A DNA stretch of 64,000 nucleotides. Source: Methanomassiliicoccus sp. (GTDB lineage: Archaea; Thermoplasmatota; Thermoplasmata; Methanomassiliicoccales; Methanomassiliicoccaceae). The stretch lies in the NCBI GenBank assembly GCA_033485155.1, contig JAWQJJ010000001.1:1-64000 (forward strand), read 5' to 3'. A model generated the notes under the pieces. The model was not told where the DNA came from. It saw only the letters and a list, made by a program, of their open reading frames with translations, and did not search any database. Each line of letters begins with the position of its first letter. The stretch's first letter is position 1. Shown here piece by piece: positions 1-6,714 of the stretch. The translations under genes were made by a program, and so were the position numbers.

Positions 1-223
1 CCGAATCTGAATAATCGAGCGCAGTGATCGTCATCCCGTTCCTGGCGAAGTACCAGGTGTCCCTTCCTTGCCCGCAACCTAGTTCCAGGACCGTCTTGAC
101 ATCATGAGATCTCAGTGTCGGCAGTGCACTAACGGCTAGCTCGCTCGGTTCCTTGCCAAAGAAATCCTGAGCCTTGGTGTAGGTGTTATCCCATTGCTTC
201 TTTTGACTGGTCTCATCTTGCAT
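1..223 (-). CDS. SAM-dependent methyltransferase, N-terminal part (runs off window)
   Basis: The first 74 codons of a class I methyltransferase are read leftwards and cut off by the window edge. The translation begins MQDETSQKKQW and contains the glycine-rich SAM-binding motif I (VLELGCGQGRD, about residues 45-55), followed by an ALDYS strand that is typical of motif II. The substrate cannot be told from this piece. A GGTGA Shine-Dalgarno sequence lies a few bases before the ATG at 223, which fixes the start. It probably heads its own transcript or follows the DUF169 gene upstream on the same strand. Confidence 0.8.
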   Translation of the reverse strand, partial: MQDETSQKKQWDNTYTKAQDFFGKEPSELAVSALPTLRSHDVKTVLELGCGQGRDTWYFARNGMTITALDYSDS

Positions 224-285
224 CAGAGTCACCTTTAAGAAAACGGAGGGCCGAGAGGTTAGGTGGATGGCCCTTCGCGTCGGCG

Positions 286-1008
286 TTACTTTGCCCTCGA
301 CTTTGGTATCGGACCTTCCTTCATCCTCTCCACCGCGGCAACTATCTCCTTCATCTTGCTTCCAGGGATGCCAACGAGCATCTCCTCGGGTCCGATATCG
401 GTGGTCTTACGGCAGCCGAAGCATCCAAGCGAGATATTGACGTGGCCCTCTACGTAAGGAACGACAGTAGAGTCGGCGCAGGCAGCCTGGACCGCAGCCA
501 TGTTCACAGTGACCCGTCCACCCATGGAGAACGTGCTCGCCGCTGGGATCAGCCAGAAAACCTGCTCGGGCATCCCGGAAACGATGACCACATCGGGCTT
601 GAGCTTGGCCTTGCTGAGCGGAGCGACAGCGGTGGCTTCAATGCTCCCTGCTTCCAGGGACGGTCGCTGAGCAATAGTCGATCTAGCAGCCTCCTGACTT
701 TCGTACATGCCCATGTTGTAGTGGAACTCCCCCGAGACCACTTTCTCCGGTACCGGCACGATCCCCAATGATGAGGCGCCTACCGGGCATGCTTGTTTAT
801 CCCCTTGCACGACCAAGAGTTCACCCTTCCGAGCCCTCATGATGGCCTGGCAGTGCCGTATCGGCTTGTCCGGCGCCACATATCCCTCAGGAAGCGATTG
901 CCCCTTCTTGATTAGAGTAATGGCCACCGGTTCGTTCCTTAATCCCAAGGCCTCAACGAGTTTCCTTGATTGCTCCTCGCACTCGGTCATAGATTCCCAT
1001 GAATCCAT
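286..1008 (-). CDS. DUF169 family protein
   Basis: A 240-residue protein of the DUF169 family, which is common in methanogens and other anaerobes and has no established biochemical role. Visible family traits are a conserved Cys in a CQAIMRARKGE segment near residue 53, a KQACPVGASSLG segment near residue 72, and a CFGCRKTTDIGPEEM motif near residue 200. The paired Cys residues suggest metal or cofactor binding, but this is inference. The start at 1008 gives the usual family length; a second ATG six codons in (MTECEEQ) is possible. It is followed at 63 nt by the methyltransferase fragment on the same strand. Confidence 0.8.
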   Translation of the reverse strand: MDSWESMTECEEQSRKLVEALGLRNEPVAITLIKKGQSLPEGYVAPDKPIRHCQAIMRARKGELLVVQGDKQACPVGASSLGIVPVPEKVVSGEFHYNMGMYESQEAARSTIAQRPSLEAGSIEATAVAPLSKAKLKPDVVIVSGMPEQVFWLIPAASTFSMGGRVTVNMAAVQAACADSTVVPYVEGHVNISLGCFGCRKTTDIGPEEMLVGIPGSKMKEIVAAVERMKEGPIPKSRAK

Positions 1009-1126
1009 GGACGGAATGAATCTTATTCCTTTCGTCGATTATTGATTACTATTGGAATTGGAAGCTCCATATCTAATCTCCATGGAACTTACCGGACTAC
1101 CGGTGAAATTTGATATGGGTCGTTCC

Positions 1127-1312
1127 TCATCTCTTCAATTTTGGCTTGGCCACGTAGAACTCGCAGTCCGGGTAGAAGCTCTCGCCCTCGCATAGATGGT
1201 AGTCCTTGATCTTCAGGACATCGTTGCGTATGCGTCTCGCCTTGCAGTTCGAGCAGCGACCGTCGGCTGCATGCCACAGGCAGCGCACCATTGATCTTTC
1301 GGATTCTTCCAT
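1127..1312 (-). CDS. small Cys-rich protein, probable zinc binder
   Basis: A 61-residue ORF with Cys at residues 11, 20, 23, 41 and 50 and His at 14 and 39. The spacing (CxxC plus outlying Cys/His) suggests a small metal-binding fold. It lies upstream of DUF169 on the same strand, with its own spacing of 118 nt. The overlapping 78-residue frame (1089-1325) lacks this pattern and is treated as a shadow. I do not recognise a family. Start chosen at the first ATG; the second ATG (residue 8) would keep all the Cys. Confidence 0.5.
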   Translation of the reverse strand: MEESERSMVRCLWHAADGRCSNCKARRIRNDVLKIKDYHLCEGESFYPDCEFYVAKPKLKR

Positions 1313-1485
1313 GCACGAACCCCATTGGGGAACGGCTTAACGGGAGTTATCCCTTTCGTTAATCATCTTCGGACTTAGCGGGTGGGTCAACCGGCTATCA
1401 ATAAAAGACGGTTCATCGCCATTGGAGTGTTCCTCGGACCCCGACACTCACATCGCTTGCTCCCACAGCCGTTCCTGGGAAGTCG

Positions 1486-2427
1486 ATGCAAAAGGTTCTC
1501 CTCGACTACTTGCCTGACCCAAGAGAAAATGAACCCGTAGACCTCTTCACCGTCGTGGACCGCAGCACCAAGCTTCTGCTGATCGCCCTGTTCGTCGCTC
1601 TCACCGTCCCTTTGACCTTGGCCATCATCGTGTTCGCCGACGTGATGGAGGCCACGGAGCTGATCGCTCAGGCCCTGCTCCTCACCGCGATGCTACCGCT
1701 GATCGTCATGTCGGTGTACATGTGGGCGACGGGAAGGGGGGCGATGCTCATCGCGGGCTTCAACACCTCTCCCAAGGCGGTACAGGACAGCTACGACTCG
1801 GCCGCGCTGGCCAGGTTCGTGGGTATGGTGTTGACCATCTTCATGTTCATACTCCTCATGGGGCTGGAAGCCCTCGTGCTCTTTGATGCCGCCATCCCCT
1901 TCTGGATACTGCTAATCGTAAGCCTGACCATCCTGTCCGCCAGCGTCGTGTACATGAACACCGGGAAGCGGTTCCTCAGGGACGGAGCCCGTCCTCCGAG
2001 CGCTTTGATAACCGCGGCCGACCGGAAACGGAACCGGCGGCTCATGATCGCTGTCCTCGCCGTCATCGCCATCGTCTTGGTCGCAGCGTTCTTCTTCATC
2101 GGCTCGGGGAGCGTGGCCGCGTCCCTGGACGCCGATTCTCTCCATGTCAGCGCCCCCATGGTCAACGAGAATGTTGGATATCACAGCATCACCTCGGTGG
2201 AGCTGCGCCATGGTTTCGATGACGGGCGGCGGGTGAATGGCTTCGGTGGAACCCAGGTGAACAGCGGAAGCTTCGAGAACGAGGAGTTCGGACACTACGT
2301 GCTCGCTAGATACAACGGCGTCGACGCCTGCATCGTCGTCCACCGCTCCGGAGGCGTGCTGGCATTCAACCTGCAAACCGCGGAGGAGACGGAGCGGTTG
2401 TACGGTGAACTGCTGACCAAGCTATGA
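1486..2427 (+). CDS. membrane protein, DUF3784-like region plus PH-like C-terminal domain
   Basis: A 313-residue protein of unknown function. Hydrophobic segments lie near residues 31-50, 60-80, 104-125, 131-150 and 184-203. The sequence between TM2 and TM3 (GRGAMLIAGFNTSPK) resembles the short loop of DUF3784 proteins. The last 105 residues are soluble and look like the small bacterial PH-like domain attached to membrane anchors: a DADSLHVSAP strand, an ITSVELRHG segment and a closing helix (AEETERLYGELL). The start is the first ATG. It is convergent with the CDF transporter, 16 nt between the stops. Family assignment is by motif feel, not by a search. Confidence 0.65.
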   Translation: MQKVLLDYLPDPRENEPVDLFTVVDRSTKLLLIALFVALTVPLTLAIIVFADVMEATELIAQALLLTAMLPLIVMSVYMWATGRGAMLIAGFNTSPKAVQDSYDSAALARFVGMVLTIFMFILLMGLEALVLFDAAIPFWILLIVSLTILSASVVYMNTGKRFLRDGARPPSALITAADRKRNRRLMIAVLAVIAIVLVAAFFFIGSGSVAASLDADSLHVSAPMVNENVGYHSITSVELRHGFDDGRRVNGFGGTQVNSGSFENEEFGHYVLARYNGVDACIVVHRSGGVLAFNLQTAEETERLYGELLTKL

Positions 2428-2443
2428 GGCCCGGCCGGCGTTC

Positions 2444-3412
2444 TCACTGGTGACCGCTCGGTCCGGAAGCACACGCTCCGCTCGCGGCGGAGGGCGACAG
2501 CGACTCGGCCTCGATGTACACGCGGTTCCCGACCGGGTAAGCGCTCCGCAGGTCGGCCTCGATGCGGCGGATGGCCGCGTGCATCTGCTCAGCGGTGGTG
2601 CCCTCCACGAAGCACACCCCCATATTCACCAGGAGCTCGTGCGGCCCGAGGTACATGGTGAGGATGTCGTTGGCCCGCCTTACCGCCGGATCTGACTCCA
2701 CCCTCCGGCGGATGTCGACCAGCTCCTCGTGGGAGACGCCCTCTCCCAGTAGGAGGCCGGCGGTCCTCGAGGCCAGGAACCAGGCCACGCACATCAGCAG
2801 CAGACCGATGGCCACCGAGGCCACCCCGTCGAGGTACGGGTTGTGAAGCAGATGGCCAAAGAATATGCCCAGGAACGCGAAGATCAGGCCCAGCAGCGCC
2901 GCGGAGTCCTCCAGGACAACGGTATAGAGGCTGGGGTCCTTGGAATGCTTGAGGAACTGCCAGGCGCTCTTCTCCCCCTTCGCCCGCAGGAACTGCCTAA
3001 CGGCTATGGTGAACGAGCTGCCCTCGATGAGCATCGAGATCGCGAGCACGATGTACGCGGCGGTGGGATCGCCCAGTTCGGTGGTAGGCGTCACGTCCAT
3101 GATGTGGGTGATGCCTTCGTAGACCGACATCCCGCCGCCGATGCCGAAGATGGAGATGGCCACGATGTTCGTCCAGAAGTACAACGATTTGCCATGGCCG
3201 AACGGGTGGTCCTCGTCGGCCGGCCGCTTGGACCGCTTCATGCCCAGAAGCAACAACCCTCCGTTGCCCGTGTCGACCAAGGAGTGTATGCCTTCTGAGA
3301 CCATGGCCGACGAGCCGCTTAGAACCGCGGCGATGAACTTGACAATGGCTATGACCAGGTTGCCCAGTATGGCCGCCACCACCGCGACCCTTGAACCGCC
3401 TTCCGCTTCCAT
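2444..3412 (-). CDS. cation diffusion facilitator (CDF) metal transporter
   Basis: A 322-residue CDF-family exporter, expected to move Zn2+, Fe2+, Mn2+ or similar out of the cytoplasm in exchange for protons. TM2 carries the metal site EGIHSLVDTGN (HxxxD near residues 43-47), the loop after it holds the HPFGHGK signature, and TM5 has a second acidic site (VLEDSAALLG). The C-terminal 80 residues (DIRRRVESDPAVRRANDI onward) form the cytoplasmic dimerisation domain. A GAGGT Shine-Dalgarno sequence precedes the ATG at 3412. Metal specificity cannot be read from the sequence. Confidence 0.9.
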   Translation of the reverse strand: MEAEGGSRVAVVAAILGNLVIAIVKFIAAVLSGSSAMVSEGIHSLVDTGNGGLLLLGMKRSKRPADEDHPFGHGKSLYFWTNIVAISIFGIGGGMSVYEGITHIMDVTPTTELGDPTAAYIVLAISMLIEGSSFTIAVRQFLRAKGEKSAWQFLKHSKDPSLYTVVLEDSAALLGLIFAFLGIFFGHLLHNPYLDGVASVAIGLLLMCVAWFLASRTAGLLLGEGVSHEELVDIRRRVESDPAVRRANDILTMYLGPHELLVNMGVCFVEGTTAEQMHAAIRRIEADLRSAYPVGNRVYIEAESLSPSAASGACASGPSGHQ

Positions 3413-3557
3413 CGTTTTTTACCTCGAACCTGCCGGTACGGGGCAGAACGCTGGGTGGCTATTTCAAGATTGATATGGTGGCCGTCAGAGTCGGCCTTTC
3501 TTCATACCCCGTCTCCGCCCGTATTACGCTGTTTGACTTCATCCCCGGCCAGTCGCC

Positions 3558-3593
3558 GTGATTATCACTGGATGGCGTGGCATGTTATCACGG
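3558..3593. promoter_or_regulatory. possible operator: palindrome GTGATTATCAC plus a repeated half-site
   Basis: A perfect 5+1+5 palindrome (GTGAT-T-ATCAC, 3558-3568) is followed by a second TTATCAC half-site at 3586-3592. Both lie upstream of the TATA-like box that serves the RNase III-like gene, and also upstream of the divergent CDF gene. The bound factor is unknown. Confidence 0.25.
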
Positions 3594-3613
3594 AGCGGGC
3601 CCACGGCGTTCTG

Positions 3614-3624
3614 TATTTTATATT
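3614..3624 (+). promoter_or_regulatory. TATA-like box for the RNase III-like gene
   Basis: The stretch TATTTTATATT stands out from GC-rich surroundings. A start of transcription about 25 nt downstream (near 3645) would leave a short leader carrying the GGAGG at 3658-3662. Confidence 0.5.
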
Positions 3625-3669
3625 CTATTGACAATTTAATACATCGAGGACCATCTCGGAGGCACCATC

Positions 3670-4128
3670 TTGGCCAACAAAAAGAAAATGGACCTGGAAA
3701 CGCTGATAGGCTACTCCTTCAACGAACCGGAACTCATGGAGAGGGCCGTAGCCCATCACGGCACGATGAACGACGCCCGGGCGACGAACAAGGCAAAGGA
3801 CCCCGGACTAGCGGTGCTCGGACAAGCGGTCATATGCTGCACCGTGGTCAACCACTTCTACTCCCTGGGGATGAGCGAGGAACAGATCAACGGGGAGCGG
3901 AAGGCGAGGGTGTGCCGGGAGAATTACATCCGCGTTGCCGAGGCCATCGGGCTCGGAGAATATGTCATGCCCGAGGCCAGGAAGCGCTCGGCCAGCGACC
4001 TGCGGAGCGATAAACTCGGAGAGCGGTTCGAGGAGATCATGGGCGCGGTGTACCTGGACGACATCAACACTGGCGGCACCGGCATCGGGGCATGCTGGGA
4101 AGTGCTCAAGAAGGTCAACATGATCTGA
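3670..4128 (+). CDS. stand-alone RNase III-like domain, active site degenerate
   Basis: A 152-residue protein whose fold signature matches the RNase III catalytic domain: an IGYSFNEPELMERAVAH opening (family: lgy.F.n..Ll..AlTH), a LAVLGQAVI segment at 47-55 where the family has LEFLGDAVL, and ERFEEIMGAVYLD at 118-130 where the family has DxFEALIGAIYLD. The first catalytic Glu is Ala48, the following Asp is Gln52 and the second Asp is Glu118; only Glu121 keeps its place. No dsRNA-binding domain follows. The start is a TTG at 3670 preceded seven bases earlier by GGAGG. It may bind structured RNA without cutting it, or be a divergent nuclease. Confidence 0.7.
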   Translation: MANKKKMDLETLIGYSFNEPELMERAVAHHGTMNDARATNKAKDPGLAVLGQAVICCTVVNHFYSLGMSEEQINGERKARVCRENYIRVAEAIGLGEYVMPEARKRSASDLRSDKLGERFEEIMGAVYLDDINTGGTGIGACWEVLKKVNMI

Positions 4129-4260
4129 GCCGCCAGCACGCTGGGGCAGCGACAGCTGCCCCTTCCCAGGCTGTCCCGGTGAGGCCAGCTAGTGCGAATA
4201 AAATGAATCACTACGGTTCGATCCCGATAGGTTTATTGTGATGCGGTAAGGTGAGATTGA

Positions 4261-5469
4261 ATGGATTGTCCTCCCTCAATAAAAAAAGGTGATTTGGCAG
4301 ATATACAGCCATCTTTCGATCCAATCTTAGATCTTGAATATTACCCAGCGGCAGCGATTTGTCGGAATGGAGAATACCACGAAAGAGTGTTATTTATTGA
4401 CGAGGATGATGCGAAGAAGATAGGCAGTTATGATTGGTTGAAGAAAAGCACATACTGGAGGGATAATGTATTCATAGAATTCCATATGATAGAAAGTGTA
4501 AAACCGTCAAAATGGAGGCTACCTAGAGAGATTGTCCAGGATATTTTAAGCATGTCCATTTACGAGCGCCGCAGATTCAATCTTCAAACCAAGAATGGCG
4601 AGAACATATATAATCAAAGTTGGAATATTAAATTTGGTCAGTTAGATTTCCTTATGTTACCTGGGGGGCAGGATCCATCGGATATTGTATCTGTAAACTG
4701 GGTATTCAATGAAATGAAAGAATCTGTAACTACATTAATCGAGTTCGGAGACATTCGAATATGTGTATTTCCATCATCCATTGAATCAGAGCACAATTTT
4801 TCAACTATTACTGAAAAAGGATATGCAGAGCATGAGGCAAGGAACATTGAGGGAGAGCGAAAGGTTAATCGGATTACCAGAATGAATCAGATAAATAAAC
4901 TGGCTATGTCTAAGTCGGTACATACAAGAATCTCATTTCAAGATGAAATCCGAAGGAAACAACATCATATTTCTGGGGCAAGTCCAAAACGCCTTGATAA
5001 GCGGTTAAAAAAAGACCTTATCAGGATTGATCCAGGGAAAGAGAGAGAGTACCCGTGTAAGGTAACGCTCAGGGATGGAACTATGCTCGAAAATGTAGTT
5101 TTAGTAAAAAAAGGCATAGTTGGGAAGAGACTCCAGAGTAAATATTCTACTCATGAAAGAGATATCAATGAATATTACGTCAATGCGGATGATATTGTTG
5201 CTATTGAAGAGAGCCCCAACGCTATACCTGCATTTTTAAGAAAAAGGATACCTCAAAGGATGCCTGAATGGCCTTTAGAGTTCAAGATACAAATGAATGA
5301 TGGGACTGCTCACGCGTACCAGCATTGCAGTCCAGAGAATGGCTTTCTCGATTTACCATCTCCGTATCAGACGTCAGACATCATATCCCTTAATGAAAGA
5401 GAGGGTTATGCTAGTCATAGCCTTGCTTATATCGCTGATTCAATTTATTCCATATGTGTATTCAAATGA
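4261..5469 (+). CDS. unknown AT-rich protein with internally duplicated two-module architecture
   Basis: A 402-residue protein of no family I recognise. Base composition is far more AT-rich than any neighbour and codon use is correspondingly different, so recent acquisition is likely. Two halves resemble each other. Residues 27-145 and 263-378 each contain a first module (YPAAAICRNG / YPCKVTLRDG) followed by a second (FNLQTKNG / FKIQMNDG) that ends in a matching strand (SDIVSVNW / SDIISLNE). A charged linker of roughly 100 residues (RKVNRITRMNQINK onward) joins them. No signal peptide, membrane segment or nuclease motif is visible. A TATA-like AGGTTTATTG at 4230-4239 lies about 25 nt upstream, consistent with a leaderless start at 4261. 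Confidence 0.75.
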   Translation: MDCPPSIKKGDLADIQPSFDPILDLEYYPAAAICRNGEYHERVLFIDEDDAKKIGSYDWLKKSTYWRDNVFIEFHMIESVKPSKWRLPREIVQDILSMSIYERRRFNLQTKNGENIYNQSWNIKFGQLDFLMLPGGQDPSDIVSVNWVFNEMKESVTTLIEFGDIRICVFPSSIESEHNFSTITEKGYAEHEARNIEGERKVNRITRMNQINKLAMSKSVHTRISFQDEIRRKQHHISGASPKRLDKRLKKDLIRIDPGKEREYPCKVTLRDGTMLENVVLVKKGIVGKRLQSKYSTHERDINEYYVNADDIVAIEESPNAIPAFLRKRIPQRMPEWPLEFKIQMNDGTAHAYQHCSPENGFLDLPSPYQTSDIISLNEREGYASHSLAYIADSIYSICVFK

Positions 5470-5629
5470 TTTGGTTGGACAATTGCCCCTCCATTCATTC
5501 TCGAATGAAACCTGAAGTTGGGTGGAGCGAGATCATCCTGCGCGAAGATTTGTGTGGCGCGGGCCATTCCATTACTATCAGAATAGCGCCGGAGCGCCGA
5601 AGCACGTGCCGGGAAATACCATGTGCTCC

Positions 5630-5648
5630 TGGATGTTGGTAACATCCA
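5630..5648. repeat. 8-bp inverted repeat
   Basis: TGGATGTT and AACATCCA are perfect 8-base arms around a GGT loop, in the 241-nt gap between the AT-rich gene and the ribbon-helix-helix gene. It may be the terminator stem of one of them or a protein site; no T-tract follows directly. Confidence 0.4.
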
Positions 5649-5682
5649 CGGTGGCACTATGGAAAAACCGGATGGTTTGAAA

Positions 5683-5697
5683 GGGGGCCAGGCCCCC
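5683..5697 (-). terminator. possible terminator hairpin of the ribbon-helix-helix gene
   Basis: GGGGG-CCAGG-CCCCC forms a strong stem 14 nt after the stop of the minus-strand gene at 5711. On that strand it is followed by TTTC, only a short T run, so the assignment is tentative. Confidence 0.35.
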
Positions 5698-5710
5698 ATG
5701 GTACCATGCG

Positions 5711-5863
5711 TTACTTCTTGCTGCCGTTCGTCCGTTCGCTCAGGACCTGCGTTATCGATTCGCTCATCGACACGCCGTTGATCATCTTCCTCTTGACTAG
5801 CTGGTTGTACTGTTCCTTGGGTATCCACACCGTGAGGCGGGCGAACCCTCCCTTGGTCTTCAT
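5711..5863 (-). CDS. 50-residue ribbon-helix-helix (CopG/Arc-like) protein
   Basis: A short ORF that encodes MKTKGGFARLTVWIPKEQYN and continues through a helix-turn-helix stretch (LVKRKMINGVSMSESITQVL) to a Lys-rich tail. The RLTVWIPKEQYNQL strand and helix and the GVSMSESI second helix are typical of ribbon-helix-helix DNA-binding proteins such as CopG-like antitoxins and repressors. A good AAGGAGGG Shine-Dalgarno sequence lies 8 nt before the ATG at 5863, supporting translation. It stands alone, so an adjacent toxin is not evident. Larger overlapping frames on both strands are shadows. Confidence 0.75.
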   Translation of the reverse strand: MKTKGGFARLTVWIPKEQYNQLVKRKMINGVSMSESITQVLSERTNGSKK

Positions 5864-5992
5864 ATCGCATTCCCTCCTTGCATCTGTTATTAATAATTCG
5901 GTCGATCTTCAGGCGAAGGTGTTTGGATCGAGAGTCGCCTCAGGGCGTACCGCCTCCCATTACCTCGAGGGCTGTTCGTCCGTCCCTTGAGC

Positions 5993-6115
5993 TCACGTCG
6001 ACCGCCTCCTGCGCTTGCACCGCTCGGTCATCGTGCCGCAGGGTTCGACCTCGTTCTTGGTGTCGTCGACGCGGACGCAGAAGTCGCAGCAGTCCTCGAA
6101 GACGCGATCGCTCAG
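5993..6115 (-). CDS. tiny Cys-rich protein, probable CTG start
   Basis: A 40-residue reading frame with CCDFC and two further Cys residues (VEPCG, TERCK), ending in a basic tail. A near-perfect GGAGGTGG Shine-Dalgarno sequence ends a few bases before a CTG at 6115, and no ATG/GTG/TTG lies at that distance. An in-frame GTG at 6190 gives a longer protein but has no ribosome site. The Cys pattern suggests metal binding. It may be translated after the short ORF at 6112-6240, whose TGA overlaps this CTG. No family recognised. Confidence 0.4.
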   Translation of the reverse strand: MSDRVFEDCCDFCVRVDDTKNEVEPCGTMTERCKRRRRST

Positions 6116-6240
6116 GAGCCCACCTCCCGGCGAAGCGGGTAGAGGGAGTTGTGGCAAGGGCCGTCGTGAGGAATCTCGCAGAGGGGGCACTCGGGAGGTT
6201 TTATTATTGCGTTTTTTCCCGAGCCAAGGAATGCGATCAT
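6112..6240 (-). CDS. possible tiny Cys/His ORF upstream of the Cys-rich protein
   Basis: A 42-codon frame from ATG at 6240 to TGA at 6112, containing ECPLCEIPHDGPCHN, a plausible CxxC...H...C zinc motif. A TATA-like AATAATAAAA (minus strand, about 6199-6208) falls inside the frame, so the true start may be later or the frame may be non-coding. The overlap of its stop with the CTG of the next ORF would permit coupled translation. Confidence 0.3.
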   Translation of the reverse strand: MIAFLGSGKNAIIKPPECPLCEIPHDGPCHNSLYPLRREVGS

Positions 6241-6331
6241 GCGCTCGGCTTGGTCCCTCAAGCCTTCGCCAGTATCATCTGACCCCGAAAGTATTTTTTA
6301 GCCTGAGCTATCAAGAGGATGGGGAACGAGA

Positions 6332-6709
6332 ATGAACCACACAATCATACATTTTGAGATCCCGGCGGACGACCTCGGCCGGATGAGAGGCTTCTACCGG
6401 AACGTGTTCGGCTGGAAGTTCACCGAGGTGCCGGAAATGGAGTATACCACCATCCAAACCGTCCCCACCGACGAACGTGGCATGCTGAAGGAGCCGGGGG
6501 TCAACGGCGGCATCTACCAGCGTAAGGAGAGGACCCAGGTCCCTTTGAACTACATCTCGGTGGATTCGGTGGACGAGTTCATCGACCGGGCGGTGAGCAA
6601 CGGAGGAAGCGTGAGGTCCCCCAAGATGCACATACCTCACGTGGGGGATGTCGCGGTCATCGCCGACCCCGAGGGGAATGCCCTGGGCATCATCCGCCCG
6701 GAGATGTGA
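6332..6709 (+). CDS. VOC (glyoxalase/dioxygenase fold) family protein
   Basis: A 125-residue single VOC domain, made of two beta-alpha-beta-beta-beta modules. The opening HTIIHFEIPADDLGRMRGFYRNVFGW and the close VAVIADPEGNALGII are standard family landmarks. Metal ligands would be His7 in the first strand and the acidic residue near the end; the second module has D-P-E-G-N but a less certain ligand set. VOC proteins include lyases, resistance proteins and simple binding proteins, so the substrate is unknown. It is convergent with the antiporter gene, five bases between stops. Confidence 0.85.
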   Translation: MNHTIIHFEIPADDLGRMRGFYRNVFGWKFTEVPEMEYTTIQTVPTDERGMLKEPGVNGGIYQRKERTQVPLNYISVDSVDEFIDRAVSNGGSVRSPKMHIPHVGDVAVIADPEGNALGIIRPEM

Positions 6710-6714
6710 CGGGA

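Noticed and set aside
226-285. Short plus-strand ORFs (from 263) at the left edge
   Set aside because: They are antisense to the DUF169 gene and lack signals.
1089-1325. 78-residue minus-strand frame overlapping the Cys-rich ORF
   Set aside because: It lacks the Cys/His spacing and is explained as an out-of-frame shadow.
4261-5863. A defence or toxin-antitoxin island
   Set aside because: The AT-rich gene and a CopG-like protein are suggestive, but no nuclease, toxin, integrase or attachment site was seen.
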